A stretch of DNA of 64,000 nucleotides from Gemmobacter lutimaris (GTDB lineage: Bacteria; Pseudomonadota; Alphaproteobacteria; Rhodobacterales; Rhodobacteraceae): contig NZ_QXXQ01000002.1 in assembly GCF_003570715.1 (NCBI RefSeq), positions 310,001 through 374,000 on the forward strand, written 5' to 3'. A program made the position numbers and the translations under genes. This document shows, in pieces, positions 42,761-51,943 of the stretch. A model generated the notes under the pieces. The model was not told the DNA's origin, did no database searches, and was given only the letters and a program-made list of their open reading frames with translations. Each line of letters starts with the position of its first letter. The stretch's first letter is position 1.

Positions 42761-43600
42761 TCAGGCCTCCGTTTCGGGTGTGGCGCCAATGGCGTCAACG
42801 CGGGATTGCAGCGACATCCGGTTCAGGCTGGCAAAGGGCAATGCGACGAAAGCCGTGATCCGGCGGCGCAACGCGGCATAGGTCTGGGCAAAGACCAGCG
42901 CCTTTTCCGCATCGGTGCCGGTGGCTTTCACCGGGTCGGGCAATCCCCAGTGGCCGGTGATGGGCTGGCCGGGCCAGGGCGGGCATTCTTCGGCGGCGGC
43001 GGTATCGCAAACGGTAAAGACGAAATCCATATCCACCGAACCGGGTTGCTGAAACTCGGTGATATGTTTTGACCGCAGGTCCGAGGTGTCATGCCCGTTG
43101 CGGTTCAGGATTTCCAGCGCGAAGGGGTTCAGGCGGGTATTGGGGCGGGTGCCGGCCGAAAAGGCGTGGAACTTGCCTTCGCCCAGATCGCGCAGCAGCG
43201 CCTCGGCAAAGATCGAGCGGGCAGAATTGCCCGAACAGATGAAAAGCACGTTGAAATCCGTGTCGCGCATGGTGGCGTCCTTCCGGGAAGAAAGCAGGGG
43301 GGCAAGCAGGTCGGGCCGGGCGCGGCCCACATCAAGAGCGAGATAGCCGATCAACCCTTCAGCGGTGTCCAGATCGACGGAATAGAACAGCGACCGCCCC
43401 TCACGCCGTGCGCCGACCAGCCCCGATGCGGTGAGGTCTGCCAGATGATGCGACAGCGTGTTCTGTTTCAGGCCAAGCGCCTCTGCAATCTCGGTCGGGC
43501 GCACGCCTTGCGGGGCAAAGCGCATCAACAGACGAAAGACAGCCAGCCGGCCGGGATGGCCGAGGGTTGCGAAGGCATGGGCGGCGCGATTATTTTCCAT
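42761..43600 (-). CDS. Fusion of ArsR-type regulator and low-molecular-weight-phosphatase-type arsenate reductase ArsC
   Basis: Residues 1-110 form an ArsR winged helix ([51 protein letters not shown]). Residues 115-279 form an LMW-PTP-type arsenate reductase with the C-X5-R loop [10 protein letters not shown], a second cysteine pair in [15 protein letters not shown] and the acid in [10 protein letters not shown], as in thioredoxin-linked ArsC. The ArsR half has no cysteine at all, so the usual thiolate arsenite site (ELCVCDL type) is missing. ATG 43600 follows AGGAAAT. First gene of the arsRC-gapdh-arsJ operon, probably autoregulated. Confidence 0.9.
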   Translation of the reverse strand: MENNRAAHAFATLGHPGRLAVFRLLMRFAPQGVRPTEIAEALGLKQNTLSHHLADLTASGLVGARREGRSLFYSVDLDTAEGLIGYLALDVGRARPDLLAPLLSSRKDATMRDTDFNVLFICSGNSARSIFAEALLRDLGEGKFHAFSAGTRPNTRLNPFALEILNRNGHDTSDLRSKHITEFQQPGSVDMDFVFTVCDTAAAEECPPWPGQPITGHWGLPDPVKATGTDAEKALVFAQTYAALRRRITAFVALPFASLNRMSLQSRVDAIGATPETEA

Positions 43601-43620
43601 ATTTCCTGATTTAAGGAATT
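43601..43620. promoter_or_regulatory. Imperfect AT-rich inverted repeat upstream of arsRC, candidate ArsR operator
   Basis: On the minus strand AATTCCT-TAAATC-AGGAAAT has 7-bp arms with one mismatch, immediately before the ArsR-ArsC start codon and including its ribosome site. AT-rich inverted repeats near the start are usual ArsR/SmtB operators, but this one does not closely match the best-known consensus. Confidence 0.4.
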
Positions 43621-44113
43621 TAATGGCTGTGTCCAGTGAACCTTTGATGACAGTCCGCCTCGCGTGCGCCTTGGCGGTTGTCGAGAGGCCGGTGCCCTTT
43701 CGGGCATCTATGGCTACTGTGGCGAGGCAAAAGCGGAAGTTTCCAGCCCGGATGATCACAGCGCGCTGCCATGGTCTTGATTATCCGACATATCCGGCCT
43801 TCTGGTTTCCCGGCCGGAATGTCGAAAATCCCCTAATTTACAGAGAACCGGGGTCGATGTGCCGCTTGCGCAACATCCTTGTCTTTGGCCGCAGAGATGA
43901 ACCCGATCATCCGCGTCAGACGGAACCGGCGCCCCATCACGACTATTACACCGCCTTCCGTGATGCGGTAATCAGCGGTGCGGCCCTGGTCAGTGCGGCA
44001 CAAGGCGCGAAGGTCTGGCCGTTCTGGAAGCCGCGCGGCAAGCGCGGCCGATGGCTTGTCGGACTTGACCTGACAGACAAACGGCCGAAGTGGCCAGAGC
44101 AAGGAATACGAAG
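43621..44113. other. Gene-poor stretch between the arsenic operon and the inositol dehydrogenase-like gene
   Basis: About 490 bp with open frames on both strands (for example 43833-44153 minus and the tail of a frame to 44120 plus), but none shows a recognisable domain, ribosome site or family. The part around 43780-43850 is locally AT-rich (CCGGAATGTCGAAAATCCCC, CTAATTTACAGAG) and could hold promoters for the divergent genes. A decayed gene cannot be excluded. Confidence 0.5.
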
Positions 44114-45109
44114 ATGCTGAAAGTCGGACTTCTGGGGGCAGGGCGCATTGCAACCGTCCATGCGCGGGCCATCACCGGCCATCCCGGCAGCAAACTTGTG
44201 GCGGTTGCCGATGTCGTTACGGCGGCTGCCGAAAAGCTGGCGGCGGAATTCGGCTGCGAGACACGCAGCGCCGAGGCCATCCTGAACGACCCCGCCATAG
44301 ACGCGGTGCTGATTGCCACCTCGACCGACACGCATTCCGGTTTCATCGAAATGGCCACCGCCGCGGGTAAGGCGGTGCTGTGCGAAAAGCCGGTGGACCT
44401 TAGCCTGGAACGCGCGCGGGCGTGTCTGGCCAAAACCGCGAAAACTGGCCGGCCAGTGATGATCGGTTTCAACCGCCGCTTCGATCCGAATTTCGCCGCG
44501 CTGAAGGCTGCGGCTGATGCGGGCGAGATCGGCAAGCGCGAATTGCTGACCATCACCTCTTTCGATCCAGCCCCGCCGCCGGTGGCTTATGTCAAGGTGT
44601 CGGGCGGGCTGTTCCGCGACATGATGATCCATGATTTCGATATGGCCAATTTCATCATGGGCGCGGCGCCGGTGAAGATTTCGGCCACGGGTTCGTGCAT
44701 CGTCGATGCGGAGATCGGGGCGGCGGGTGACGTGGATACCGCCGTCGTCACCATGACCTATGCCGATGGCCGGATCGCGGTGATCAAGAATTCCCGCCGT
44801 GCGGTCTATGGCTATGACCAGCGGATCGAGCTTCTGGGCGCCGAGGGCTTGCTGGAGGCGGAAAACGTGCTGGAAAACACCGTTGTCAAATCCACGGCTG
44901 CGGGCGTTACTTCGGCCAAGCCCACCTATTTCTTCCTTGAGCGCTACATGCCTGCCTATATGGCTGAATGGGCGGCTTTTGTTGCGGCGGTCTCGACCGG
45001 AAAGCCGGTTCCGGTGTCGCTTGCGGATGGCGTGCTGGCGCTGGCCATGGCCGAGGCCGCGGCGCAAAGCGTGGCGACCGGCATGCCCGTTGCGGTGCCT
45101 GTGGTCTGA
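44114..45109 (+). CDS. iolG: Inositol 2-dehydrogenase-like oxidoreductase (Gfo/Idh/MocA family)
   Basis: The 331-residue NAD-dependent enzyme has an N-terminal Rossmann fold (VGLLGAGRIATVHARAI), the EKP motif (E91-K92-P93, LCEKPVDLS) and the catalytic DMMIHDFDMANFIMG region with the conserved aspartate-histidine pair. These, with MIGFNRRFDPNF, match myo-inositol 2-dehydrogenase, the first step of inositol catabolism. No other iol genes are nearby, so a related polyol or sugar substrate is possible. AAGGA lies just upstream of ATG 44114. Confidence 0.85.
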   Translation: MLKVGLLGAGRIATVHARAITGHPGSKLVAVADVVTAAAEKLAAEFGCETRSAEAILNDPAIDAVLIATSTDTHSGFIEMATAAGKAVLCEKPVDLSLERARACLAKTAKTGRPVMIGFNRRFDPNFAALKAAADAGEIGKRELLTITSFDPAPPPVAYVKVSGGLFRDMMIHDFDMANFIMGAAPVKISATGSCIVDAEIGAAGDVDTAVVTMTYADGRIAVIKNSRRAVYGYDQRIELLGAEGLLEAENVLENTVVKSTAAGVTSAKPTYFFLERYMPAYMAEWAAFVAAVSTGKPVPVSLADGVLALAMAEAAAQSVATGMPVAVPVV

Positions 45110-45193
45110 TCGCCGGGCGCTGCGGCCAGCCTGAACAAATTGCTTCCCCGGCCGGTTCGGCATTTGCCCGATGGCCGGGGCCGCGTGCCAAGG

Positions 45194-45901
45194 TCAGGTC
45201 CAGCTTACATCGCCAAGGAAAATATATCCCGCGCCATAGATCGTCTTGATCAGCGTCGGGTTCTTCGGGTCTTCGCCCAGCTTGGTGCGCAGGCGCGAGA
45301 TGCGGACATCCATGGCGCGGTCAAAGCTTTCCCCCGCCGCGCCACCAAGGCTTTCCTGCATCTGGGCGCGGCTGATCAGGCGGCGGGGGCTTTCAAGGAA
45401 CAGGCGCAGCACCTCGCCCTCGGCATGGCTGAAGGGCACCTCTGTCCCGTCTGCGGCAATCAGCAGATAGCGGTCGAACTGCGCGGTCCAGCCGTTGAAG
45501 CGGGCGGTCTGGGCACCGCGCTCCGGCTCGGTCCGGGTCTTGCGCAGGCGGGCGCGGACGCGCGCCACGACTTCGGCGGGGTCGAAGGGCTTGATGATGT
45601 AGTCGTCGGCGCCAAGCTCCAGCCCGGTCACCCGGTCCTGCACCTGCGCGCGGCCCGAGATGATGATGATCGCCGCGCCGGATTCCAGCGCGAGCCTGTG
45701 CACCACCGCCAGCCCGTCGCGGTCAGGCAGGCCCAGATCGACAAGGCAGACATCCGGTGCCATGCGCTTCAGCGCCAGTTCGAATTCGGTGGCACGGGCA
45801 TGGGTGGTGACGCGAAAGCCCGCTTCCTCCAGCGCATCGGCCAGCATGCGGCGGATTTCCGGCTCGTCGTCCAGAATGGCGATATGGGCGGGTTTGCTCA
45901 T
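45194..45901 (-). CDS. OmpR/PhoB-type response regulator
   Basis: The 235-residue protein has an N-terminal receiver domain (IAILDDEPEIRR acidic pair, phospho-acceptor in VCLVDLGLPDRDGL, lysine in YIIKPFDPAEV) and a C-terminal winged-helix DNA-binding domain (MDVRISRLRTKLGEDPKNPTLIKTIYGAGYIF). Its start overlaps the stop of the hybrid kinase gene upstream, so the two are translated together and surely form one signalling pair. Likely targets are the divergent CoA-ligase/ABC-transporter genes starting at 48014. Confidence 0.92.
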   Translation of the reverse strand: MSKPAHIAILDDEPEIRRMLADALEEAGFRVTTHARATEFELALKRMAPDVCLVDLGLPDRDGLAVVHRLALESGAAIIIISGRAQVQDRVTGLELGADDYIIKPFDPAEVVARVRARLRKTRTEPERGAQTARFNGWTAQFDRYLLIAADGTEVPFSHAEGEVLRLFLESPRRLISRAQMQESLGGAAGESFDRAMDVRISRLRTKLGEDPKNPTLIKTIYGAGYIFLGDVSWT

Positions 45902-47823
45902 GCGCGGGCGGCTCCGATGGCGGTGGCAAGGGCGGCGGCGTCGAAGGGTTTCGACAGGACGGGCACACGGGCGGCGGCGCGGCGCGGGTCTGTGGCGGGC
46001 AGGGCGCTCATCAGCAGAACCGGGGCGGGGTGGCCGCGGGCCGCCAGCGTTTCGGCCAGCGCCGTGCCTTGTGTGGCGCCCAGCTGGATGTCCGACAGGA
46101 TCAGGCCGATGCCCGGCACCTCGGCCAGGGCCAGTGCCTCGTCCACACTGGCGGCCTCGATCACGGCATGGCCCTGCGCGCGCAGCATCTCGCGCACTGC
46201 CTCGCGGATGTCGGGGTCGTCTTCGACCAGCAGGACCAGCAAGGGCGGCTGCCCGTCGGCCAGCCCCTCGGCCACGGGCCGGAAGGGCAGGCGGACCGAG
46301 ATCGACGCCCCGCCGCCGGGGCGGTTTGACAGCCGCACCGTGCCACCTGCCAGCGTCGCATGGTCATAGACCATCGACAGCCCCAGCCCCGACCCCTTGC
46401 TGCCCTTGGTGGTAAAGAAGGGGTCCAGCGCCTTGTCCAGCGCCTCGGGGCTGAACCCCGGCCCGTCATCCTCGACCCGGATATCCAGCCATGTGTCGCG
46501 CACACAGGTCAGCGTGATGCGAATGGTGCCGCCTCTGGCGCCCATCGCATCCCGCGCATTCAGCACGAGGTTCAGCAGCGCATCCTGCACCCCGCCCGCA
46601 TCCAGCATCAGAACCGGCATCTGCGCGGGCAGGACGATGTCCAGCCGGGTCTGAACCGGCAAGGTGGGGGTGGCCAGCAGCCGCAGGTCTGCCAGCAGGG
46701 CGCCAACATCAGTGGGCGCCGGCTTCAAGGAGGGGCGGCCCGAGATCGAGGCGATCCTGTCCAGCAGCACGCCCCCGCGCCGGGCGGCCGCCTGAATGCC
46801 GGTTGCCAGCGCGCGGGCCTCATCCGGCAGGGGCAACCGCTCCAGCCGGCTTTGCAGGCCAAGGATGACGGTCAGCAGATTGGCGAAATCATGCGCCATG
46901 CCCGAAGTGAACTGCGCTGCAAGCTCTCGCTTGCGGGTCTGCGCCAACGCCGACCGCGCCTGCGTTTCCGCCGTCACATCCGCCGACAGAATATAGACGC
47001 CGTTCACCGGCCCGTCGTCGATCTGGTCGGGGGTGAAAGCCGCGCGAATGCGGCGGCCGGAGTCCTCATCCGTGAATTCGAAAACCGAAGCCTCGCCCGC
47101 CAGCGCACGGTGCAGATAGGGCAGGATCTTGTCGAAGGTCGCATCACCCAAAGCCTCGCGCCCGGTCAGGCCAATGATTTCGGCAGACCGGCCGGGCATG
47201 ACGCTGCCCAGTCTGCGGTTGGAGTAGGTATAACGCAGATCGCAATCCACATGGGCGATATGGGCGGGCATCATCTCGGTCGTCAGGCGGGTGCGGGCCT
47301 CCATCTCGGTCAGTTCGCGCTTGGCCTCGGCCAGCGCCGCATTGGTGGCGGCTAGCGCCCGATTGGCTTGCGCAAGCCGTTCGGCATTGGCCAGCACCTC
47401 GTCCGACAGTTCGGCCGAACGGTTGCGCAGCATCTTTTCCTGCAGCTTCACTTCGGTGATGTCGGTATAGACCGTAACCCAGCCGCCCTGCGGCAGCGGG
47501 GCGCCTTCGACCGAAATCCAGCGCCCGCCGGGGCGTTCGCGTTCCATGTAATGCGGCTGGAAGGCGCGCGCGGCCTCGACCCGCGCCTGCACGGCGGTCC
47601 AGGGGTCGTCCACCGGGCCATATTCGCCGCGCTCCACCAGATAGAGGATCGTATCCTCGAACGAGGCGCCCGGCGTCACCAGTTGTTCGGGCAGGTCGAA
47701 CATTTCCTGAAAGCGGTGGTTCCACAGCGCCAGCTTCAGATCGCGGTCATAGATCGACAGCGCCTGCTGGATCAGGTTCAGCCCGGCGCGCATCAGGCCG
47801 GTGCGGGCATCGTTGACTGGCAT
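45898..47823 (-). CDS. Hybrid histidine kinase with PAS domains and C-terminal receiver
   Basis: About 641 residues without obvious membrane helices, so probably cytosolic. An N-terminal PAS_7-like domain (about 10-120, LNLIQQALSIYDRDLKLALWNHRF) is followed by a coiled segment, a second PAS domain (about 180-290), the phospho-acceptor histidine in SGMAHDFANLLTVI, ATP-binding boxes NLVLNARDAMG, EDDGPGF and GSGLGLSMVYD, and a receiver domain (LVEDDPDIREAV, acceptor in LILSDIQLG). GGGGGGAA upstream supports ATG 47823. It is divergent from the acyl-CoA synthetase operon by about 190 bp. Confidence 0.92.
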   Translation of the reverse strand: MPVNDARTGLMRAGLNLIQQALSIYDRDLKLALWNHRFQEMFDLPEQLVTPGASFEDTILYLVERGEYGPVDDPWTAVQARVEAARAFQPHYMERERPGGRWISVEGAPLPQGGWVTVYTDITEVKLQEKMLRNRSAELSDEVLANAERLAQANRALAATNAALAEAKRELTEMEARTRLTTEMMPAHIAHVDCDLRYTYSNRRLGSVMPGRSAEIIGLTGREALGDATFDKILPYLHRALAGEASVFEFTDEDSGRRIRAAFTPDQIDDGPVNGVYILSADVTAETQARSALAQTRKRELAAQFTSGMAHDFANLLTVILGLQSRLERLPLPDEARALATGIQAAARRGGVLLDRIASISGRPSLKPAPTDVGALLADLRLLATPTLPVQTRLDIVLPAQMPVLMLDAGGVQDALLNLVLNARDAMGARGGTIRITLTCVRDTWLDIRVEDDGPGFSPEALDKALDPFFTTKGSKGSGLGLSMVYDHATLAGGTVRLSNRPGGGASISVRLPFRPVAEGLADGQPPLLVLLVEDDPDIREAVREMLRAQGHAVIEAASVDEALALAEVPGIGLILSDIQLGATQGTALAETLAARGHPAPVLLMSALPATDPRRAAARVPVLSKPFDAAALATAIGAARA

Positions 47824-48013
47824 CGCATTCCCCCCGGCCATGGCTAACACCCGTCACCACTCGCGGAAAAGAGGAAATCCCGCCCTGCAACAATTCGCAA
47901 GGATTGGGAAAAAGTCGCGCAAGTTTTGGCGGCAAAGGTGGCATCGTTCGGCAAAGGCGACATAGATTCGCCCCGGACCGACCGCCCGGAGGAGGGCGCA
48001 GGGAGGAATATGT

Positions 48014-49966
48014 ATGGCTGCGACGGACGGGTTGAACTCGATCCCAGCGCTGCTTGACCGGAACGCGCGCCTGTTCGGCGACCGTCCGGCATGGCGCGAA
48101 AAGGAATTCGGCATCTGGCAATGCTGGACCTGGGCCGAAGGGGCCGCTGAAATCCGCGCCATTGCGCTGGGTTTTCTGGCGCTGGGTCTGAACCGGGGGG
48201 ATCATGTTGCTGTGATCGGCCGCAATCGCCCCTCGCTTTACTGGTCGATGGTGGCGGCGCAGATGTGCGGCGCGGTGCCGGTGCCGCTGTATCAGGACGC
48301 CGTGGCCGAAGAGATGGCCTATGTGCTGGATCACTGCGGCGCGCGCTTCGTCGTCTGTGGCGATCAGGAGCAGGTGGACAAGGTGCTGGAGATCCAGGAC
48401 CGGCTGTCCAATGTCGAGCAGATCATCTATGTCGACAAGCGTGGCATGCGGAAATACGACCATTCCCACATGAATGCGCTGGCCGATGTCGAGGCCGAGG
48501 GCAAGGCGGGGCACTACCGTTTCGACGCCGAACTTGAAACGCGCATCGCGGAACTGGATTACGACAGCACCTGTGTGATGCTTTATACTTCGGGCACAAC
48601 CGGCAAGCCCAAGGGCGTGGTACTGTCGAACCGCAATATCATCGAGACCTCTAAGAATTCCTCGGATTTCGACAAGCTTCGTCCCGGCGACGATGTGCTG
48701 GCCTATCTGCCGATGGCATGGGTGGGCGACTTCATTTTCTCGGTCGGGCAGGCGATGTGGACCGGCTTCTGCGTGAACTGCCCGGAATCGGCGGCCACCA
48801 TGATGACCGACCTGCGCGAGATCGGGCCGACCTATTTCTTCGCGCCCCCGCGGGTGTTCGAGGGACAGTTGACGCAGGTGATGATCCGCATGGAAGATGC
48901 GGGTCGCCTGAAGAAGCGGATGTTCGATCACTATATGGCGGTTGCGCGGCGCGTTGGTCCTGCGATCCTTGACGGCAAGCCCGTCTCCACCGCCGACCGG
49001 CTGGCCTACTGGATCGGCGACAAGCTGGTCTACGGTCCGCTGAAAAACACGCTGGGCTTCAGCCGCGTGCGCGTGGGCTATACGGCGGGCGAGGCGATCG
49101 GGCCGGAGATCTTTGATTTCTACCGCTCGCTGGGCATCAACCTGAAACAGCTTTACGGTCAGACCGAGGCTTCGGTCTTCATCACCCAGCAGCCCGACGG
49201 TCAGGTGCGGTCCGATACCGTGGGCGTGCCCTCGCCGGGGGTGGAGGTGCGGATCGCTGAAAATGGCGAGGTGTTCTACCGCAGCCCCGGCACCTTCATG
49301 TCCTATTACAAGAACCCGGAAAGCACCGCCTCGACCAAGGATGCCGAGGGCTGGGTCGCCACCGGCGACGCGGGGTTCTTTGAAGAGGCCACCGGCCATC
49401 TGCGCATCATCGACCGCGCGAAGGACGTGGGCAAGATGGCGGACGGCAGCCTGTTTGCGCCCAAATATGTGGAAAACAAGCTGAAATTCTACCCCAACAT
49501 CCTTGAGGCGGTGGTCTTCGGCAATGGCCGCGACCGCTGCACCGCCTTCATCAACATCGACCTGACGGCGGTGGGCAACTGGGCGGAACGCAACAATATC
49601 GCCTATTCCAGCTATCAGGAACTGGCCGGTCATCCGCGCGTCTACGAGGCCATCAAGGCGCATGTGGAGGAAGTGAACCGTTCCGTCGCCGAAGACCCGA
49701 TGCTGTCAGGCTGTCAGGTGCATCGCTTCTGCATCCTGCACAAGGAACTGGATGCCGACGACGGCGAGATGACCCGCACCCGCAAGGTGCGCCGGAACAT
49801 CATCGAACAGAAATACGCCGATCTGATCGCCGGTCTCTATGACGGGGCGGACAGCGTCTACACCGAAACCGAAGTGACCTACGAGGACGGCCGCAAGGGC
49901 GCGATCCGCGCCACGGTCAGGATGATGGACGCGGCCACCGTCGCCGGTCAGCGGAGGGCGGCATGA
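48014..49966 (+). CDS. Long-chain-type acyl-CoA synthetase (AMP-binding)
   Basis: The 650-residue adenylate-forming enzyme activates a carboxylic acid to its CoA thioester. Key blocks are the P-loop VMLYTSGTTGKPKGVVLSNRN, YLPMAWVGDFIFS, RVGYTAGEAIGPEIFDFYRSLG, LYGQTEASVF and VATGDAGFFEE. The C-terminal lid is of the long-chain (FadD15/ACSBG-like) type, with GKMADGSLFAPKYVENKL. The true chain length or acid is unknown. GGGAGGA precedes ATG 48014. It heads an operon with a complete branched-chain-type ABC importer, so it probably activates the imported acid. Confidence 0.9.
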   Translation: MAATDGLNSIPALLDRNARLFGDRPAWREKEFGIWQCWTWAEGAAEIRAIALGFLALGLNRGDHVAVIGRNRPSLYWSMVAAQMCGAVPVPLYQDAVAEEMAYVLDHCGARFVVCGDQEQVDKVLEIQDRLSNVEQIIYVDKRGMRKYDHSHMNALADVEAEGKAGHYRFDAELETRIAELDYDSTCVMLYTSGTTGKPKGVVLSNRNIIETSKNSSDFDKLRPGDDVLAYLPMAWVGDFIFSVGQAMWTGFCVNCPESAATMMTDLREIGPTYFFAPPRVFEGQLTQVMIRMEDAGRLKKRMFDHYMAVARRVGPAILDGKPVSTADRLAYWIGDKLVYGPLKNTLGFSRVRVGYTAGEAIGPEIFDFYRSLGINLKQLYGQTEASVFITQQPDGQVRSDTVGVPSPGVEVRIAENGEVFYRSPGTFMSYYKNPESTASTKDAEGWVATGDAGFFEEATGHLRIIDRAKDVGKMADGSLFAPKYVENKLKFYPNILEAVVFGNGRDRCTAFINIDLTAVGNWAERNNIAYSSYQELAGHPRVYEAIKAHVEEVNRSVAEDPMLSGCQVHRFCILHKELDADDGEMTRTRKVRRNIIEQKYADLIAGLYDGADSVYTETEVTYEDGRKGAIRATVRMMDAATVAGQRRAA

Positions 49967-50784
49967 ACGCGATGAACCCCGAAGGCTATGTCACCGCCGA
50001 CGGCCGTAAGATCGGCGGCGTGCTGATGGAGATGAAGAACATCACCCTACGCTTTGGTGGTGTGAAGGCGATCACCGACATCAGCTTCGACATCCGCGAG
50101 GGCGAGATCCGCGCCATCATCGGGCCGAACGGGGCGGGCAAATCCTCGATGCTGAACGTCATTTCGGGCTTCTATGTCCCGCAGGAGGGCGAGGTCTGGT
50201 TCCACGGCAAGAAGCGCGCGCCGATGAAACCCTATCAGGTGGCGCAGCAAGGTATCGCCCGCACCTTCCAGAACATCGCGCTTTTCGAGGGCATGAGCGT
50301 GCTGGACAACATCATGACCGGCCGCCTGACCCTGATGAAAAGCGGCCTCATGGATCAGGCGATGTGGTGGGGCCGCGCGCAGCGCGAAGAGACCGAGCAC
50401 CGCGAGAAGGTCGAGAAGATCATCGACTTTCTGGAAATCCAGCACATCCGCAAGACGCCCGTGGGCCGTCTGCCCTACGGGTTGAAGAAGCGGGTGGAAC
50501 TGGCCCGCGCGCTGGCGGCGGAGCCGAAGCTCCTGCTGCTGGATGAACCCATGGCGGGCATGAACGTCGAGGAGAAAGAGGACATGTGCCGCTTCATCCT
50601 TGATGTGAACGATGAATTCGGCACCACCATCACGCTGATCGAACATGACATGGGCGTGGTGATGGACCTGAGCGACCGCGTGGTCGTGATGGATTACGGC
50701 AAGAAGATCGGCGACGGCCCGCCCGACGAGGTGCGCAGCAACCCCGACGTGATCAACGCATATCTGGGGGTGTCGCATGACTGA
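49963..50784 (+). CDS. Branched-chain-type ABC transporter ATP-binding protein (LivG-like)
   Basis: The 273-residue ATPase has Walker A GPNGAGKSS, Q-loop ARTFQNIALFEGMSV, signature variant LPYGLKKRVELARAL, Walker B LLLLDEPMAGM and the H-loop IEHDMGVV, with the C-terminal YLG motif of the LivG family. It starts by ATGA overlap with the acyl-CoA synthetase gene, tying transport and CoA activation together. An N-terminal extension of about 20 residues (NPEGYVTADGRKIGGV) precedes the ABC fold. Confidence 0.92.
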   Translation: MNAMNPEGYVTADGRKIGGVLMEMKNITLRFGGVKAITDISFDIREGEIRAIIGPNGAGKSSMLNVISGFYVPQEGEVWFHGKKRAPMKPYQVAQQGIARTFQNIALFEGMSVLDNIMTGRLTLMKSGLMDQAMWWGRAQREETEHREKVEKIIDFLEIQHIRKTPVGRLPYGLKKRVELARALAAEPKLLLLDEPMAGMNVEEKEDMCRFILDVNDEFGTTITLIEHDMGVVMDLSDRVVVMDYGKKIGDGPPDEVRSNPDVINAYLGVSHD

Positions 50785-50822
50785 CCGCATCATGGGCCGC
50801 AGCACCGGCAAGGAGGCACGCC

Positions 50823-51809
50823 ATGCCTGATCAGCTTCTTTATGCGATGGAGGTCTCGCTCAACGGCCTCATGGCGGGGATCATGTATTCCCTCGTTGCG
50901 CTGGGCTTCGTGCTGATCTTCAAGGCCAGTGGCATCTTCAACTATGCGCAAGGGGTGTTGGCGCTGTTTGCGGCGCTGACGCTGGTGGGCCTGCAACAGG
51001 GCCAGATCCCGTTCTCGCATGTCATCAACGCGATCTTCGGGACCGAACTGCACAGCTTCGGCTGGACGCTGCCCGCGCTTGTCGCCATCGCGCTGACCGC
51101 GCTGGTGATGGTGGGGCTGGCATGGCTGATCGAGCGGCTGGTGCTGAAGCATCTTGTGAATCAGGAGCCGATCATCCTGTTCATGGCGACCATCGGCCTT
51201 GCCTATTTCCTTGAAGGGCTGGGCGACGTGATGTGGGGCGCCGACATCAAGAAGCTGGACGTCGGCCTGCCGCAGGGCATTTCGGAAACCATCGACGCGA
51301 TTACCTTCAACGCTTTCGGCTATGGCTTCTTCATCGACCGGCTGGACATTGTGGCCGCCGTGGTCGCTGCCCTGCTGGTGGCGAGCCTGACGCTGTTCAG
51401 CCAGTATACCAAATACGGCCGCGCCCTGCGCGCGGTGGCCGACGACCATCAGGCGGCGCTGTCGGTCGGCATCTCGCTGCGCTTCATCTGGGTGCTGGTC
51501 TGGTCGATCGCCGGTTTCGTGGCGCTGGTCGCAGGTATCATGTGGGGTTCGAAATCCGGTGTGCAGTTCTCGCTGTCACTGATCGCGCTGAAGGCGCTGC
51601 CGGTGCTGATGCTGGGCGGCTTCACCTCGATCCCCGGCGCCATCGTCGGCGGGTTGATCATCGGCATGGGCGAAAAGCTGTTCGAGTTCTTCGCGGGCCC
51701 GCTGATCGGTGGCGCCACCGAAAACTGGTTCGCCTATGTGCTGGCGCTGCTGTTCCTCGTCTTCCGGCCGCAGGGCCTGTTCGGCGAACGCATCATCGAG
51801 AGGGTCTGA
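50823..51809 (+). CDS. Branched-chain-type ABC transporter permease (LivH-like)
   Basis: The 328-residue membrane protein has about eight helices and the LivH blocks LNGLMAGIMYSLVALGFVLIFKASGIFNYAQG at the N-terminus and GKYGRALRAVADD-type TKYGRALRAVADDHQAALSVGIS, followed by LMLGGFTSIPGAIVGGLIIG. It forms one half of the channel with the LivM-like protein. GGAGGCACGCC precedes the ATG. A dispersed repeat lies between it and the next gene. Confidence 0.92.
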   Translation: MPDQLLYAMEVSLNGLMAGIMYSLVALGFVLIFKASGIFNYAQGVLALFAALTLVGLQQGQIPFSHVINAIFGTELHSFGWTLPALVAIALTALVMVGLAWLIERLVLKHLVNQEPIILFMATIGLAYFLEGLGDVMWGADIKKLDVGLPQGISETIDAITFNAFGYGFFIDRLDIVAAVVAALLVASLTLFSQYTKYGRALRAVADDHQAALSVGISLRFIWVLVWSIAGFVALVAGIMWGSKSGVQFSLSLIALKALPVLMLGGFTSIPGAIVGGLIIGMGEKLFEFFAGPLIGGATENWFAYVLALLFLVFRPQGLFGERIIERV

Positions 51810-51892
51810 ACGATGGGTATGCGATTGGTGTCGGATTGGGGGCCAGCCCCGTCGCCAAGCGGGCTTGACCCGATGGCGCTGGATCGGTGTCC

Positions 51893-51917
51893 CCCGGGAT
51901 ATTTGGACCAAGATAAA
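51893..51917 (+). repeat. Intergenic repeat GGATATTTGGACCAAGAT family, copy 2
   Basis: Identical over 25 bp to the copy at 22744-22768, here placed between the livH-like and livM-like genes inside an operon. No terminator stem follows, so this copy is probably transcribed through. Confidence 0.75.
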
Positions 51918-51943
51918 AGCCGGACGATGGGAGGGCGGGGCTG

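Noticed and set aside
43833-44153. Minus-strand frame of 106 codons in the gap before the inositol dehydrogenase gene
   Set aside because: It overlaps the start of a well-supported gene on the other strand and has no domain, signal peptide or ribosome site.
47880-47990. Sigma-54 promoter (TGGCAT...GGCAA) between the hybrid kinase and the acyl-CoA synthetase genes
   Set aside because: The distance between the GG and GC elements is one base short of the strict -24/-12 spacing, so it is not supported.
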